A stretch of 64,000 nucleotides of DNA from assembly GCA_902779125.1 (NCBI GenBank), contig CACZAC010000002.1, positions 62,001 through 126,000 on the forward strand. Reading direction: 5' to 3'. The position numbers and the translations under genes were made by a program. Under the pieces are notes generated by a model, which had not been told where the DNA came from, searched no databases, and saw nothing but the letters and a program-made list of their open reading frames with translations. Below, piece by piece: positions 17,801-29,800 of this stretch (its first letter is position 1; every line of letters starts with the position of its first letter). Source of the DNA: an uncultured Bacteroidales bacterium. Lineage in GTDB: Bacteria; Bacteroidota; Bacteroidia; Bacteroidales; Muribaculaceae.

Positions 17801-19246
17801 TCAGAACTGGAAATAAATGAATGTTTGTACCTGACCAGCGAAATAGAAGATAAGGAACACAATGAGCGCATACAATGCCAAGCGTGTCCACTGGAGCGAG
17901 AACAGGCGGTAGCCATCGAGTTGAAGCACATGTTCACGTTCACGCTGAAACCACTCGACGAGCAACAAGCCGGCACACCACATCAACATGGCGGCCATCT
18001 TCATGTTCAAGCCATGCCAGTTGAACAGCGACGAGGAGAAAAGGCGAGAAGTGAAGTCACAGAAACCGGCAAAATCCGGAGCACGGAAAAGTATCCAACC
18101 GAAATTGATGAGCAGGAACGTCACCAGCATCGAAGTGAACTCCCCTAACGAGGGCAGCAACCGACCATGGGCGACGGTATCTTTATAACGACGTGAATTC
18201 AGCAGAATGAGTGGGATGAAAAGCAATGCATGATACAGACCCCACAGGACAAACGTCCAGTCAGCGCCATGCCAAAGACCAGATAGTGCAAACACTATTA
18301 TCGTGTTCATGATAGTGCGGGCACGTGAGCAACGGCTACCACCCAATGGGAAATAGACATATTGGGTGAACCATCCCATCAAAGTAATGTGCCAACGACG
18401 CCAAAATTCCCGCACGTTGCGCGAGAAATAAGGCACCTTGAAGTTGGTTGTTAACCTGAATCCAAACAATTTGGCGCAACCGATAGCGATGTCACTGTAA
18501 CCCGAGAAGTCGGCATAAATCTGGAAGGTAAACAACAATGAGCAGACAAACAGGTTCAACCCAGGCATCGCATCCAGTGTATCCCACATATTATTGACCA
18601 CTTCGGCACAACCATCAGCAATGATGAGCTTCTTAAAGAATCCCCAAAGCATCTGACGCAAGCCGTCAACAGCCTTGCAATAGTCAAAATTGCGCTCCTT
18701 AAGCATCTGGGGCAGCAGGTTAGTCGCACGTTCAATAGGACCTGCCACCAACTGGGGGAAGAAACTGATAAACGAGAAAAAGGCTATAACGTCCCGAGTG
18801 GGCTCTATTTTGCGGGTATATACATCAATGGAGTAGCTGAGTGCCTGGAATGTATAGAACGAGATACCTACAGGAAGAATGATGTTGGCTGTAGGCCAAT
18901 CTATGGCAACACCCACCAGCGACAGCAAAGCCCCCAGGCTGTCCACAAAGAAGTTATAATATTTGAATGCCGCCAGGATGCCAAGGTTGAGAACGATATT
19001 GACAGCACTGACTACCTTCTGAAAGCCTCGCTGGCCCTCAAAATGCTTGATAAGCAAGCCACTGGCAAAACTGCTCAACGAGGTGATGACGATGAGAATG
19101 AGGAAACGCCAATCCCACCAGCCATAAAAGACATAACTCGCCACCAAGATGAGCAAATTTTGCCATCTCAACCGCTTGAAAGCGAACCAGTAGAGTAAAA
19201 ACACCACTGGCAGAAATATCATGAAAGTGAACGAGTTAAAAAGCAT
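17801..19246 (-). CDS. MBOAT family O-acyltransferase (AlgI-like)
   Basis: The protein is polytopic, with 481 residues and about 10 membrane segments. The MBOAT core is clear: FSGYSDIAIGCAKLFGF, then NVREFWRRWHITLMGWFTQY, then YFPLGGSR, and SGLWHGADWTFVLWGLYHAL with the conserved catalytic histidine. AlgI-type proteins move acyl groups from a cytoplasmic donor to a periplasmic acceptor protein. It is followed directly by the SGNH partner and then a small membrane protein. The module lies between two porZ-like genes, which is unusual context (see findings). Confidence 0.9.
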   Translation of the reverse strand: MLFNSFTFMIFLPVVFLLYWFAFKRLRWQNLLILVASYVFYGWWDWRFLILIVITSLSSFASGLLIKHFEGQRGFQKVVSAVNIVLNLGILAAFKYYNFFVDSLGALLSLVGVAIDWPTANIILPVGISFYTFQALSYSIDVYTRKIEPTRDVIAFFSFISFFPQLVAGPIERATNLLPQMLKERNFDYCKAVDGLRQMLWGFFKKLIIADGCAEVVNNMWDTLDAMPGLNLFVCSLLFTFQIYADFSGYSDIAIGCAKLFGFRLTTNFKVPYFSRNVREFWRRWHITLMGWFTQYVYFPLGGSRCSRARTIMNTIIVFALSGLWHGADWTFVLWGLYHALLFIPLILLNSRRYKDTVAHGRLLPSLGEFTSMLVTFLLINFGWILFRAPDFAGFCDFTSRLFSSSLFNWHGLNMKMAAMLMWCAGLLLVEWFQREREHVLQLDGYRLFSLQWTRLALYALIVFLIFYFAGQVQTFIYFQF

Positions 19247-19260
19247 TTCAAGATTAAAAT

Positions 19261-19380
19261 TAGCTGTTAGCTTTTAGCCACTAGCTTTTAGCATTTGGAG
19301 GCATCCGCCACCAGCTAATAGCAAAAGACTAAACGCTAACAGCTAAAAGCTAAGTGCTAACAGCTAGAAGCTAACAGTTA
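19261..19380. repeat. Degenerate TAGCTnnnAGC inverted-repeat cluster
   Basis: The 120 bases between the second porZ-like gene and the MBOAT gene consist largely of variants of GCTAACAGCTAAAAGCTAA in both orientations. The left part (about 19261-19291, tagctgttagcttttagc) is an imperfect reverse complement of the right part (about 19334-19378). A transcript would fold into a long hairpin. A related fragment (gctgatagctataggctaaaagct) is near 23855. The pattern looks like a dispersed non-coding element. Confidence 0.7.
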
Positions 19381-19384
19381 GTGA

Positions 19385-21736
19385 TTACTTTATAATCATG
19401 ATTGTGGCATGAGGTGTACCTGTAGTTACTGGTTGTCCACCCTGGGCACAATATATATTATACACTCCTGTAGGAAGACGCTCACCATCCTCACCGCAGG
19501 CATCCCACAATGCACTACCGACCACGGGACCCAGTTGTCCAACTACCAAACCATTGCGGTCGGTAATCGTCACGTAGGAATTCTCCATCAGGTTGACAAT
19601 TTTTACCATTCCTGTGAAGTCGGGCTCAACCGGATTGGGGAAAGCATATACATTATCAAAATTGATTGACGATGCATCACCAACCGAGATATACTCAGCA
19701 AAACCGTTATCGGTAGCAATATATACTCGGTCATTAATGGTGTCGCACTCAATGCTGTAAACCTCGTTACTAGGCACGTCACTGTTGGAAGTTGTGTAAT
19801 GAGCATACAGCTCAGAGCCATCGGGCGATACAAAGTAAACACCATCGTTGGTAGCAAGCCATTTGTTGTTGTAGCGGTCAACGCCAATATCATAAACGGC
19901 ATAACCCTCACACAACAGTCCAGTACCCTCAACAGACTTGGTCACCAGCGGGCGGACAGCCCTGGGTTGCTCGTCAAATACCACGTCAGGATCAAAGAGG
20001 AAAACACCCAACGTATGGCCGACCCAAATCATACCATCCTTGTCTTCAGTCATTCGAGTGAGGTAATTCCATACTACCTTCTGACCAGTCTGGTCGATAA
20101 AGGAAGAGAATTTGGAGAATCGATAGTTATCTACACTAACATCTTCACTACCGTTATCCCAGCACATGAAATATCCCGTACCTTGAGCGGGTTTAGGATA
20201 GTCTCCATCATTATAAATCTTATAATTATTCTTGGAGGCAACCAAGAAGCGCGAACGCTGCATACTTCCGGTAGTCAAGGCCAGAAGGCCACTGGGTTGG
20301 ATCCAATCAGATTTGCTAGCAGTCGTTTTAGCGACCTTATCCTTGGGAAGAACCGCTACAGGACAAGCATTGTTACCAAAAGAGCTGACAACCCACAAAT
20401 TACCATAATTATCAAATGCAGGATGAGCCTTATAGGTGCCTATGAGTGCATTATTCTTGGTATAAGTGGTCTGTAGAACATCATTCACCACCTTGTGAAG
20501 ACCCTTGTTCCAACTTGCACGGAAATACATAGTCGGATCAACGGGACTGAAAGCGAATTCATATCCTGAACCTGCAGCAGTATAAGCCGTTGCATTCGCC
20601 CATGTCACACCATCATAAGTGTTGATGACGTTGGCTGTAGTTTGACTACTTGTGCTGATTGCATTAGGCGCAGAATTCGCAACATAGAGTTTATTCATAG
20701 TGCCATTATAATGCAGCCAGTAGGGAACATCGGTCGTCAATGAGTTCAACATATAATTGGTTGAGGAGCCATTGATATGCAGACCATTGGCATCATTGAC
20801 CCACATAGTGCCATCACCAAGAGGGTTAGAGGTGGCAAAACTCTCGACTGAGAACAACTTGGTAGCAGTGGTTGCACTTGCATTGATGGAGTAACAGTAC
20901 TTTTGGCCCTCAAAGTTGGCAATAAAGCCATTAGGAGTCTTCTGAATATTTGTTGCCTTGTAATCAAGCAATTTTGTTGAAGTGGGTGACTCACCCGAGA
21001 AGTCATAACGATACAGTGAAGACTGCATCACAAACACCTGATGGTCGTCAATCGGATACAAATGCGCATCGGCGAAAGAACCACTCTTCTTAGCGTAAGT
21101 GTGAATGGGATCATCCACATCAGGCTCACCATAGTAAATGTAACCATTAGACATAATCAGCATCGTATTGCCAATGACAGCAACCGAGTTAATCGCAATG
21201 TTCATGCCCAAGTCGTAGCTCTTAACAATCTTCAAGGTTGACTCATCAATAACCACATAACCATAGCCGATAGCTACATATGCCTTTCCATTGGCAAAGT
21301 TAATGTCGTTGATGAGTTTACTTGAGTAGCTCGCCAAAGCACCATAGCCATTTGACGTGTCAAGCGTGTAGTTGTGAACCGGCACAACTATATCCTTGAT
21401 TCCGCTGATATTGGTCACATTGCCGTCAGCATCGATGACATCGATATTGGAAGTATAGTAAGCCACAAAGAGCAATTTGTTCTCCCAATCATAGTAAATC
21501 TGCCTGATGCGGTCATCAGAAAGGACATTCTGCCTACTCAGCGAAATTGTTTGACAGGTGGTCTTATCGAACTGGAACAAACGGTAACTGTTCAGATAGT
21601 AGATCCTGTCGCCCGTGTCAAAGACATTCTGAATCTTTTTGGCAACATAATAGTTGTGAATTTTCCATGTGCCTGCACTGGCTGTGGCTGCAACCATAAC
21701 CAATAGCAACACAAAAAGAAGATGTTTTTTTAACAT
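19385..21736 (-). CDS. PorZ-like beta-propeller protein, copy 2
   Basis: The protein has 783 residues with a signal peptide (MLKKHLLFVLLLVMVAATASA). Its architecture matches copy 1 throughout. Shared blocks include RIRQIYYDWENKLLFVAYY with SNIDVIDADGNVTNISGIKD, and KAYVAIGYGYVVIDESTLK, followed by a second propeller region. The C-terminal sorting-like domain (VYAFPNPVEPDFTGMVKIVNLM ... TGVYNIYC) also matches. The ATG at 21736 starts the signal peptide directly; an earlier ATG at 21763 would add nine residues. PorZ acts on the outer surface in the type IX attachment complex. Divergence from copy 1 is moderate, so this is an old duplication rather than a recent one. Confidence 0.7.
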   Translation of the reverse strand: MLKKHLLFVLLLVMVAATASAGTWKIHNYYVAKKIQNVFDTGDRIYYLNSYRLFQFDKTTCQTISLSRQNVLSDDRIRQIYYDWENKLLFVAYYTSNIDVIDADGNVTNISGIKDIVVPVHNYTLDTSNGYGALASYSSKLINDINFANGKAYVAIGYGYVVIDESTLKIVKSYDLGMNIAINSVAVIGNTMLIMSNGYIYYGEPDVDDPIHTYAKKSGSFADAHLYPIDDHQVFVMQSSLYRYDFSGESPTSTKLLDYKATNIQKTPNGFIANFEGQKYCYSINASATTATKLFSVESFATSNPLGDGTMWVNDANGLHINGSSTNYMLNSLTTDVPYWLHYNGTMNKLYVANSAPNAISTSSQTTANVINTYDGVTWANATAYTAAGSGYEFAFSPVDPTMYFRASWNKGLHKVVNDVLQTTYTKNNALIGTYKAHPAFDNYGNLWVVSSFGNNACPVAVLPKDKVAKTTASKSDWIQPSGLLALTTGSMQRSRFLVASKNNYKIYNDGDYPKPAQGTGYFMCWDNGSEDVSVDNYRFSKFSSFIDQTGQKVVWNYLTRMTEDKDGMIWVGHTLGVFLFDPDVVFDEQPRAVRPLVTKSVEGTGLLCEGYAVYDIGVDRYNNKWLATNDGVYFVSPDGSELYAHYTTSNSDVPSNEVYSIECDTINDRVYIATDNGFAEYISVGDASSINFDNVYAFPNPVEPDFTGMVKIVNLMENSYVTITDRNGLVVGQLGPVVGSALWDACGEDGERLPTGVYNIYCAQGGQPVTTGTPHATIMIIK

Positions 21737-21932
21737 ATCACTTAAGTTTAATATTATATTCATTATTTATAACATAGTGATAATCAGCAAGATGTGTGCA
21801 CTCAAAACACAAAACCCACTGAATCAAATGCCAAAGTTATAAAATAATAACGGGAATAGCGCCATTTTCATCTCAATATGATGCAAAATTTTTTCTTAAA
21901 AATTGCAAATTCCCAAAGCATGATTCATGCCT

Positions 21933-23675
21933 TTATTCCTGGGCTGCAGCGGCTGCTTCGACCCATTTCTTGACCTCGTCAACAACGGGAACCTTATAGC
22001 CCAGTTTATACTTCTTATTGATGTCCAGCAGGTCCTGGAAGAGCTTGCCGGGCTTCTCCAGAGCACCCAGGGCGGCAACAGTCAGGAAGCCGGCCTTCTG
22101 GATGGGAGCCACCCACTCTTCGGGAATACCCAGTGCCGTAAATGCCTCAACCTTGTCACGGGCGGGCACCTTCTCGGGACGCATCTGCGGGAACAGCAAC
22201 ACGTCCTGAATGTAGCTGTTGCCCGTCATGAGCATCACCAGACGGTCAATACCGATGCCGATACCGCTCGTGGGAGGCATACCGTATTGGAGAGCACGCA
22301 GGAAGTCGCGGTCAATGACCATGGCTTCGTCATCGCCCTTGTCGGCGAGGCGCATCTGCTCCATGAAACGCTCTTCCTGGTCGATGGGGTCGTTCAACTC
22401 ACTATAAGCGTTGGCAACCTCTTTACCGTTGATCATCAGCTCAAAGCGCTCGGTCAGGCCGGGTTTGGTGCGGTGCATCTTGGTGAGCGGCGACATCTCG
22501 ACAGGATAGTCAATGATGAACGTGGGTTGGATGAATGTACCCTCACAGAACTCGCCGAAGATTTCGTCAATCAGTTTGCCCTTGCCCATCGTGTCGTCAA
22601 TCTCAAGATTGAGCTTATGGCACACCTCGCGGATTTCGTCCTCACTCTTGTCCTCCAGGTCATAGCCTGTCTTCTCCTTGATGGCGTCAAGGATGGGCAG
22701 GCGACGATAAGGAGCCTTGAAGCTGATGACCTGGCCGTCGATTTCAGTCTCGGGTTTGCCGTTGACGGCAATGCAGATGGTCTCCAGCAACTTCTCGGTG
22801 AACGACATCATCCAGTTATAGTCCTTGTACTGAACATACAGTTCCATGCAGGTGAACTCGGGGTTATGGTTGCGGTCCATACCCTCGTTGCGGAAATTCT
22901 TACCAATCTCATATACGCCCTCAAAACCACCCACAATCAGGCGCTTGAGGTAAAGCTCGGTAGCGATGCGCATATACATGGGGATGTTCAGGGCATTGAA
23001 ATGGGTGATGAACGGACGGGCGGTAGCACCACCGGCGATGGCCTGCAGTGTCGGGGTTTCAACCTCGGTATATCCGGCATCATCAAGCACCTGGCGCATG
23101 GTCTTCACCACCAGTGCGCGCTTCAAGAAAGTCTCCTTCACGCCGGCATTGACTACCAGGTCAACGTAGCGCTGACGGTAACGCAACTCGGGGTCTTCAA
23201 AGGCGTCATAGGTCACACCGTCCTTCACTTTCACCACGGGCAGCGGCTTGAGCGACTTGCTCAGCAGCTTGATGGACTGGGCATGGACGCTGATTTCGCC
23301 CGTCTGGGTGCGGAACACGAAGCCCTGCACGCCAACAAAGTCGCCCATGTCAAGCAATTTCTTGAACACGACGTTATACAGATCCTTGTTCTCATCAGGA
23401 CACAGGTCGTCGCGGCTCACATAGACCTGCACGCGGCCACGCGAGTCCTGCAGTTCAAAGAACGAGGCCTTACCCATGATGCGGCGGTTCATCATGCGAC
23501 CTGCGATGCTCACCTGACGCGGCTCGGCATCGTCGTTGAAATTCGCCAAAATATAGTCGCTATAGGCGTTTACGACATACTCGTCGGCAGGATACGGATT
23601 GATGCCCATGGCCTTGAGCTGTTCCAAACTGTTACGGCGGATAATCTCTTGTTCGCTTAATTCAAGTACATTCAT
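21933..23675 (-). CDS. lysS: Lysyl-tRNA synthetase, class II
   Basis: The protein has 580 residues. An N-terminal OB-fold anticodon-binding domain (VSIAGRMMNRRIMGKASFFEL) precedes the class II catalytic core, with FRNEGMDRNHNPEFTCMELY (motif 2) and TSGIGIGIDRLVMLMT (motif 3). The C-terminal ~75 residues extend beyond the E. coli enzyme (PIQKAGFLTVAALGALEKPG, then a helical end), which is usual in Bacteroidales LysS. It charges tRNA-Lys in the cytoplasm. It stands alone with its own promoter. The opposite strand is open over nearly the whole gene, an effect of codon use. Confidence 0.98.
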   Translation of the reverse strand: MNVLELSEQEIIRRNSLEQLKAMGINPYPADEYVVNAYSDYILANFNDDAEPRQVSIAGRMMNRRIMGKASFFELQDSRGRVQVYVSRDDLCPDENKDLYNVVFKKLLDMGDFVGVQGFVFRTQTGEISVHAQSIKLLSKSLKPLPVVKVKDGVTYDAFEDPELRYRQRYVDLVVNAGVKETFLKRALVVKTMRQVLDDAGYTEVETPTLQAIAGGATARPFITHFNALNIPMYMRIATELYLKRLIVGGFEGVYEIGKNFRNEGMDRNHNPEFTCMELYVQYKDYNWMMSFTEKLLETICIAVNGKPETEIDGQVISFKAPYRRLPILDAIKEKTGYDLEDKSEDEIREVCHKLNLEIDDTMGKGKLIDEIFGEFCEGTFIQPTFIIDYPVEMSPLTKMHRTKPGLTERFELMINGKEVANAYSELNDPIDQEERFMEQMRLADKGDDEAMVIDRDFLRALQYGMPPTSGIGIGIDRLVMLMTGNSYIQDVLLFPQMRPEKVPARDKVEAFTALGIPEEWVAPIQKAGFLTVAALGALEKPGKLFQDLLDINKKYKLGYKVPVVDEVKKWVEAAAAAQE

Positions 23676-23714
23676 TGTATATCAGTTTTGATGTTGTTCT
23701 TCTTAACTAAACTG

Positions 23715-23722
23715 CAAAGGTA
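23715..23722 (-). promoter_or_regulatory. -7 promoter box of lysS
   Basis: TACCTTTG on the minus strand lies 39 bases before the lysS start, a perfect TAnnTTTG match. No good -33 element was identified. Confidence 0.6.
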
Positions 23723-23797
23723 CAAAAAGTTTTTCAGACTTTTGGCTTTAGACATCAGAGTTTAGTCTTTCGGGCTGAAATACAGGTAAGTTGTCTG

Positions 23798-23835
23798 CAA
23801 AAAGAGACATCCGCCCACCATAATGTGGACGGATG
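23798..23835 (-). terminator. Terminator of the giant secreted-protein gene
   Basis: On the minus strand CATCCG-T-CCAC, a loop, GTGG-G-CGGATG forms a 10-bp stem (23808-23835), followed by TCTCTTTTTGC. It lies 42 bases after the stop codon at 23878. Confidence 0.85.
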
Positions 23836-23877
23836 CCAAAAATCTAACTGAATAGCTGATAGCTATAGGCTAAAAGC

Positions 23878-26800
23878 TCATCTTAGCACCTTGAAGGTCG
23901 AGCTACTGCCATCACTGTAACGGGTAACAACGATGTTCACGCCCTCAAACGGGGTTTCGCTTTCCATACCCATGATGTTGTAGTAGCTGACGCTGACAAC
24001 CTGCTTGGCGTCTGTTACATTCTTCACAGTGGTGGGAGTAGGACGACCGCTGGGCAAGTCGGCAGGCGATACGCCGAAGCTGCCGTCGGGCGCAGCACCA
24101 GGACCCCTGCGAGGACCGCCATAGTTCCTGTCATTGCGTGTGATAATCACGTGGAACACGTAAGGCTCGCCCACCTGAAGTGCATCGGGATTCTCGTTGG
24201 TGATAGGACTACCATAGGAAGGATTGTTCTCAGCGTCCAATCCAAGCCTATTCCAATCCCAAGTGTGAACATTGAACGAACCACTCAGGTCATAACCGTT
24301 GATTGAATAACCGTCTCTTTCCAGTACATCAAAGCGGTCATTACCCATCCAGACAGCCCATACTTGAGCAATCTCCTGAACCTTAGGATTCATGAAGAAG
24401 ATGCTCTTGTTGGATACTGGCGATTGGGGACCAGGTTCGGCACCGTCACCGTAGGGAGCATTCAGATTCTCCTTCAGGAAGTTGGCAGGCGTGTAGTGGT
24501 TGTAGTAATAGATACCGTCACCATCATTCTCAGCATAATTGCCGTCATAGCCGGGATAACCCTGAACGGGATTCTCGTCCACCTTGATGGGCGATTCAGT
24601 CAACTTGATGGTGTAGTTCAGGTCATCGATGTAGTAACCCTTGACTGTAGCACTCATCAACTTGCGGCTCTCGAAGTCAAACGCGCTCACATTGTTCAGA
24701 CCGCTGAAGTCGAGAACGACCCAGTTGCTCTGATCCCAATCACGGGTCTGCAAGCCCAAGACATCTTTCACATAGTCGATTTGACCATCAACGATGCTGG
24801 TCTTGTCAATCGAGACATTGCCCTGGTCTTTAGCCCAAAGCTGGTTGATACCCTTCTGCGGATTGACAATAGCCCAAACACCAATCAGCTCATCGCTCAC
24901 GAGTACCTGCTTATTGCCCTCAACAGGCTCAACGGGCGTCTCGTTAGACTCGATATAAGCCAGCGGGGTTGCTTCCAGACCATACAGGTAAACATCCTCG
25001 TTGAGCGAGGCATCACTGTAGGTCGAGAATACACGGCCCTTAGCATAGTAGCGCAGGGTGCGGTTGGTACCGTCATAGTTGAACATGATGGTAGCGGGAT
25101 TGCCGTTATCCTGGGCGACGCTCACGCTGGCCTCGCTGTAAGTCGAGGTGGCGGCAGCAGTCTTCAGGTTGGCATTGTCGTTGGTGGTAACTACCAGATA
25201 GCCGGTGTTGTCACCGTTGATGTTCTTGAAGTAGTAGCGGCCGGCATTGGCTTTCTCCAGCACAAACTGGGCAAGCTCGTCGTTGCCGTAAACTTTCTCC
25301 TTGGTGTCATCAACAAACATCACACCGACCGAACCGCGGTTGTTCTCGTTCTGAGTAGTGCTCAGACCCATATTGGCCTGCTTGTTGACAATGACATAGA
25401 CATTGCCCTCCTGGGGCGCGGTCTTCACCAGGTCAAACACTACACTGTTCTTCTTGACGAAGGTGTAGGTGCAGGTCACGGGATTGCTCCACAGGGTCGT
25501 GATTACATTGCCCTGATCGTCCTTCACCTCCAGATAGGAGATGGCGGTCACGGTCGTGGTCTCGGTAATCGCATCATCACCCGTCAAGGTAATCTCGCCG
25601 TCGGTGACAACGGTGCCGTTCTCCAGGGTGGGAACTTCACCATTGAGCGTGTAGAGCGTTACGGTGCCAGGATCACTCTCCTCGTTGGTCGAGATGGTCA
25701 CATCTTCACTCTCATTACCGGTGACAATCTCAATCACTTGGCTCTCAGGTGTGATGACGGGATCCTTGATACCGATAAACTTGTAGTCGGCCTCAACGGT
25801 TTCTGAATGCATCATGTCGCCATAGGTCGAAGGCAACTCGGCATAGGCCTCGACATGGGTGTCGCTGTTGACAATGAACGGGCCAATGAACTCTGCCCAG
25901 TCGTCCATGTCATCGGTCTTGTAGTAGATGGTGGGCGTAACAGCGCCATTCCACTCGGGAGTCTCGACGGTGATGTCAACCACCTGCTGGGTGGTGCACT
26001 GGTCGTTAGACGCGGGCGTGATTACGGGCTTGTAAACCCACAGGAAGTCAAGAGGACAAATCTCGAAGGCCGGATCGTAAGGCTTGTAGTAGTCCACGAT
26101 GCCATAGACATCGAAGGTTGCGCCCTTAGCCTGCTTCTCATCAAAGAAGGCCTGGTCATAGTCACCCAGATGGTTGATGACATCATTGTGGTTATTATAA
26201 GAGCAGGTACCTGCACTCCAGCGATAGAACTTGTCATAGTAGTAAGCATCAGCGGTTCCGTCATTAATCAGACCAGTGTGCTTAGGATCACTAGCACTAT
26301 AGTCCTGAACATTGCGCAGTGTTGTATTGCGCAAGTGGACGTAATGTCCCCAAGAGTTGCTGCCATCGGCAGTACCAGCGACAATCACAGCATTGGTAAT
26401 CTCATCGGGAAGGATTTCACTATTACCCAGAGAGGTAGCCGGCCATGAGGTTACCTCATGGTTACCAGTACCCAGCTGGATATGGAAGTTGTTCTCCCAA
26501 ATATTGGTCACACCTGCAATTTCACTACCATCAAGCCAGTCACCCATCTCGAAGATGTGGTAGCCATGAGTGTCGCGCTTACCGAAGTAAACACAGGCAT
26601 AGTCGGTGTTGTCACGCAGATAGCAGTACTCTGCAAACTGGCCATTGTTGGTATAGGTTGAGTGGTAAACCACCTGAACAGGATTGACAAATGTAGCAGA
26701 AACACCGGTAGGACAATTGTCATTGAAGTCCTTCAGGTTCTGGTAAACATGACTGCCGCCCTGGAAAGGCAGGATGGTGTAGTAACCCTCGCTGATAGTG

Positions 26801-29800
26801 CTGGCATGGTCACCGATGTAGGCAATCGCCTTCACGCGGTAACTGTTGCCCACGGTCATCTGGTAGGGTTCACTGTAGTGAGTCGAGGACTTCGTGGGAT
26901 CGCTCACACTGCTGGGCGGGGTTGTTCCGCTCACCTGCTCAATCACGTAGTAGATATCGGCGTTGGCAGTGTTGGTAGCAATCTCCAGCGTCTGGTCACC
27001 GTAGTAGGTGCCGCTGTAACCGCCATCTTTACCCTCCAGCGGCGAGAAGAACGGTGCATTAACATTGATTACCTTCTCGGCATAGGTATAGCTGGCAACA
27101 TCAACAGCACTGGGCACGTTATCATCGTTATAGGCAATGGCCTTAACGGTAGCCTGGTCACCCAAACTAGCGAAGGTCAACTCGAACGGGCCTTCATACA
27201 GGGTGCCGTTCGACGAGCTGGGCTCGCTGCCATCGATGGTGTAATAAACAGTTGCATCAACAGGGTTGCAGCCGATGACAACCGTCAGAGTGGGATTATA
27301 AACCTCACGCGATGCGGGACGAATGGTCACCTTAGGAGCAATCCAGGTGTAAACCACCTCAGCGGGTGCACTCACATTGTCCTCGTCATCGACAGCGACA
27401 GCCTTGATGGTCGTGGGACCGTTAGCGTTATAGTGTACCGCAAACGTTCCCTCATACGGGGTGCTGCTGCTCGTAGGATCACTGCCATCAGTGGTGTAAT
27501 AGACGGTGGTACCGTCCTCAGCAGTAATAGTCACATCCTGATGCTCGGTATACTCACCAGTAGCGGGAGTAATCTCAGGAGCCATGACTGCAGGATGCAG
27601 CACGTAGAGATAGGCAGAAACGCCAGTGTTATTCGTATAGAGACGGAACGGACCACGGTCGGCTAACTGGGTATTGTAACGTAATTCACGTTCACAGGTA
27701 GTCAAGCCATAACCACTGCCAGAGCTAGGAGTTTGCCATTCATAGCCACTCGAGGCGTTATTATAAAAGCCCACACCTGTATCATCATTGGTTGACTCCA
27801 AATAACCTTGGGTGGCTTTCAGCGTCCAATTATCCTTAGTGCCACCAAGCGTGAAGACTATAGCATCGGTGTTGGCAATGTCAACAACTTGGTTCTGAGT
27901 TCGCCATGCCACATTAACACCAGAGCCAAAGTAATTATTGTTGCTTGAATATGTACCATTGAATGCAACAGGAGTAGCGCCCTCATAGACGATGACGTAC
28001 TTCTCGCCAGCTTTAATCTGGCTCTCGTCGGTCACCTTCTCGTAGAGGGTCTCACCCTTGGGTTGACGGGTGTAAGTCTCAGAAACCGTTGCACTGGTAT
28101 AGGTGTTGCCACCGGTAGTAAGAGTGGCGCGAGCCATCACGGTAACGGAACTGTTCACCTGTCCAATAGTGATAGTAATGCCATCAGTATAGGTCTGCCA
28201 AGTCGTACCGTTATCAAGGCTATACTCAATGGTTGCACCAGCCACATTTGCAGTGATGGTGACAGGCTCGCTCATGACACTGCCCACAAAGTTGCAGCTA
28301 GCGGGGCTGATGGTCACGGTCAGCGGCTCACGGGTAGCGTTGACGGTAACGGTAACATCGGCAGTGCCAGCACTCGACAGCGTGATGCTTGCCGTCTCGT
28401 CGGCACCCTGTCCATTATAGGTAACAGTCACCTCAACATTACCGGCAAGAGCAGCCTCTTTGCTGATGCTGTTGGTCGAGAGCGAGAAGCCCTTGGCCTG
28501 GTCCTCGGCGCTCAACGTCAGCGTCACACCCTCGCTCAAGTTGCGGCCACCCACAGTAAAGGTGTTGCTACCTTGAGCTTCTCCAGCAGCCAACTCGATG
28601 GAAACAGTAGTCGGATTAGCTAAAATAGCCGGAGTCGAGGACTCCTTATAAATATAGACGTATTGCTGAGTGGCTTTATAGCAAGCAAAACGATGCTGGT
28701 TATTGTTATTATTAAACTGGAGATACCTCTCGTTATAGGAATTTGACTGGATAGCAAACTTATTGCCTAAGTCATTACCATCGGCGTCCTTATCGCTGAT
28801 AGTCCATGTGTGGTTAGGATTGTCATAATACAGATTATTGGCATCATGTGCTGTAAGAACACCTTGACTGGTCAACAGCTTCCAATTGTCAGATTGACCT
28901 ATAAGGGTAACAGGAGCCATTGCTTCTTTCGAAGTGATGATACCGTTAGTCTCGGAAACACCTTCAACAGCAACACCAATATTATTTGATACGGGACCCA
29001 TGACGATGGCAGTCTCAGCATCATCATTCGACTTATAGACAATCAGATAAGTCTGGCCATGCACCAGGTCATTGATGTCAGTCAGCATCTCGTAGTCCTT
29101 GGCAACAAAAGGCGGAGTAATCAGATACTCTGCCGAGGCGACAGAGCTGGTCACGCCGTTGCTCACGGCCACAGCCTTCAAAGTAACAGACTCACTGATA
29201 CTGATGGCATTGCCGTCATAGAGGGTGCCGTTGTTCGCACTGGGTTCACTGCCGTCGGTGGTGTAATAGATAGCAGCACCCGGGGTAGCGCAAGTGATGG
29301 TCACCTCCTGAGTGCCCGAATAGGTACCCGATGCAAGAGAGATGACAGGTGCGTGTACCAGTGCCGAAATCGTGAACGTGTTATTATTCGGGTTGACTTG
29401 AACGGTATATTCACCAGGATTCAAGTGAATCGTAGCTGCATTAGATCCCGTATCGGCAGCATCAATCTGTACTGATTGACCAGTATAGTCGGTCTGTCCT
29501 TGCAGATACCACGGTCCATTTGAATCGGGACCGAACTTGGTTGATACAGCAGTAGATTCATCACCTTGACTCTTAGAGAAGAACATCCAGGAATCAGAGC
29601 CGCCATTTTCTCCCACGGCTGTGATATTCACCGAATAAGTCCCATCAGTGGTGTTTCTCGTCATCGCAACACCATTGGAGAAATCAAAATTGTTGATATG
29701 GTCAGCATCAACACCGATGTTACCAAAGAGGTAGATGGGACCCGTGTACAGGTAGTTCACGTCAACATTGGTGGTCACGTTACCACTGGCAAGCCTAATG

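Noticed and set aside
21927..23660. Open frame of 577 codons on the plus strand across lysS
   Set aside because: It is antisense to a clear lysyl-tRNA synthetase, has no family match or promoter, and is explained by codon bias in the real gene.
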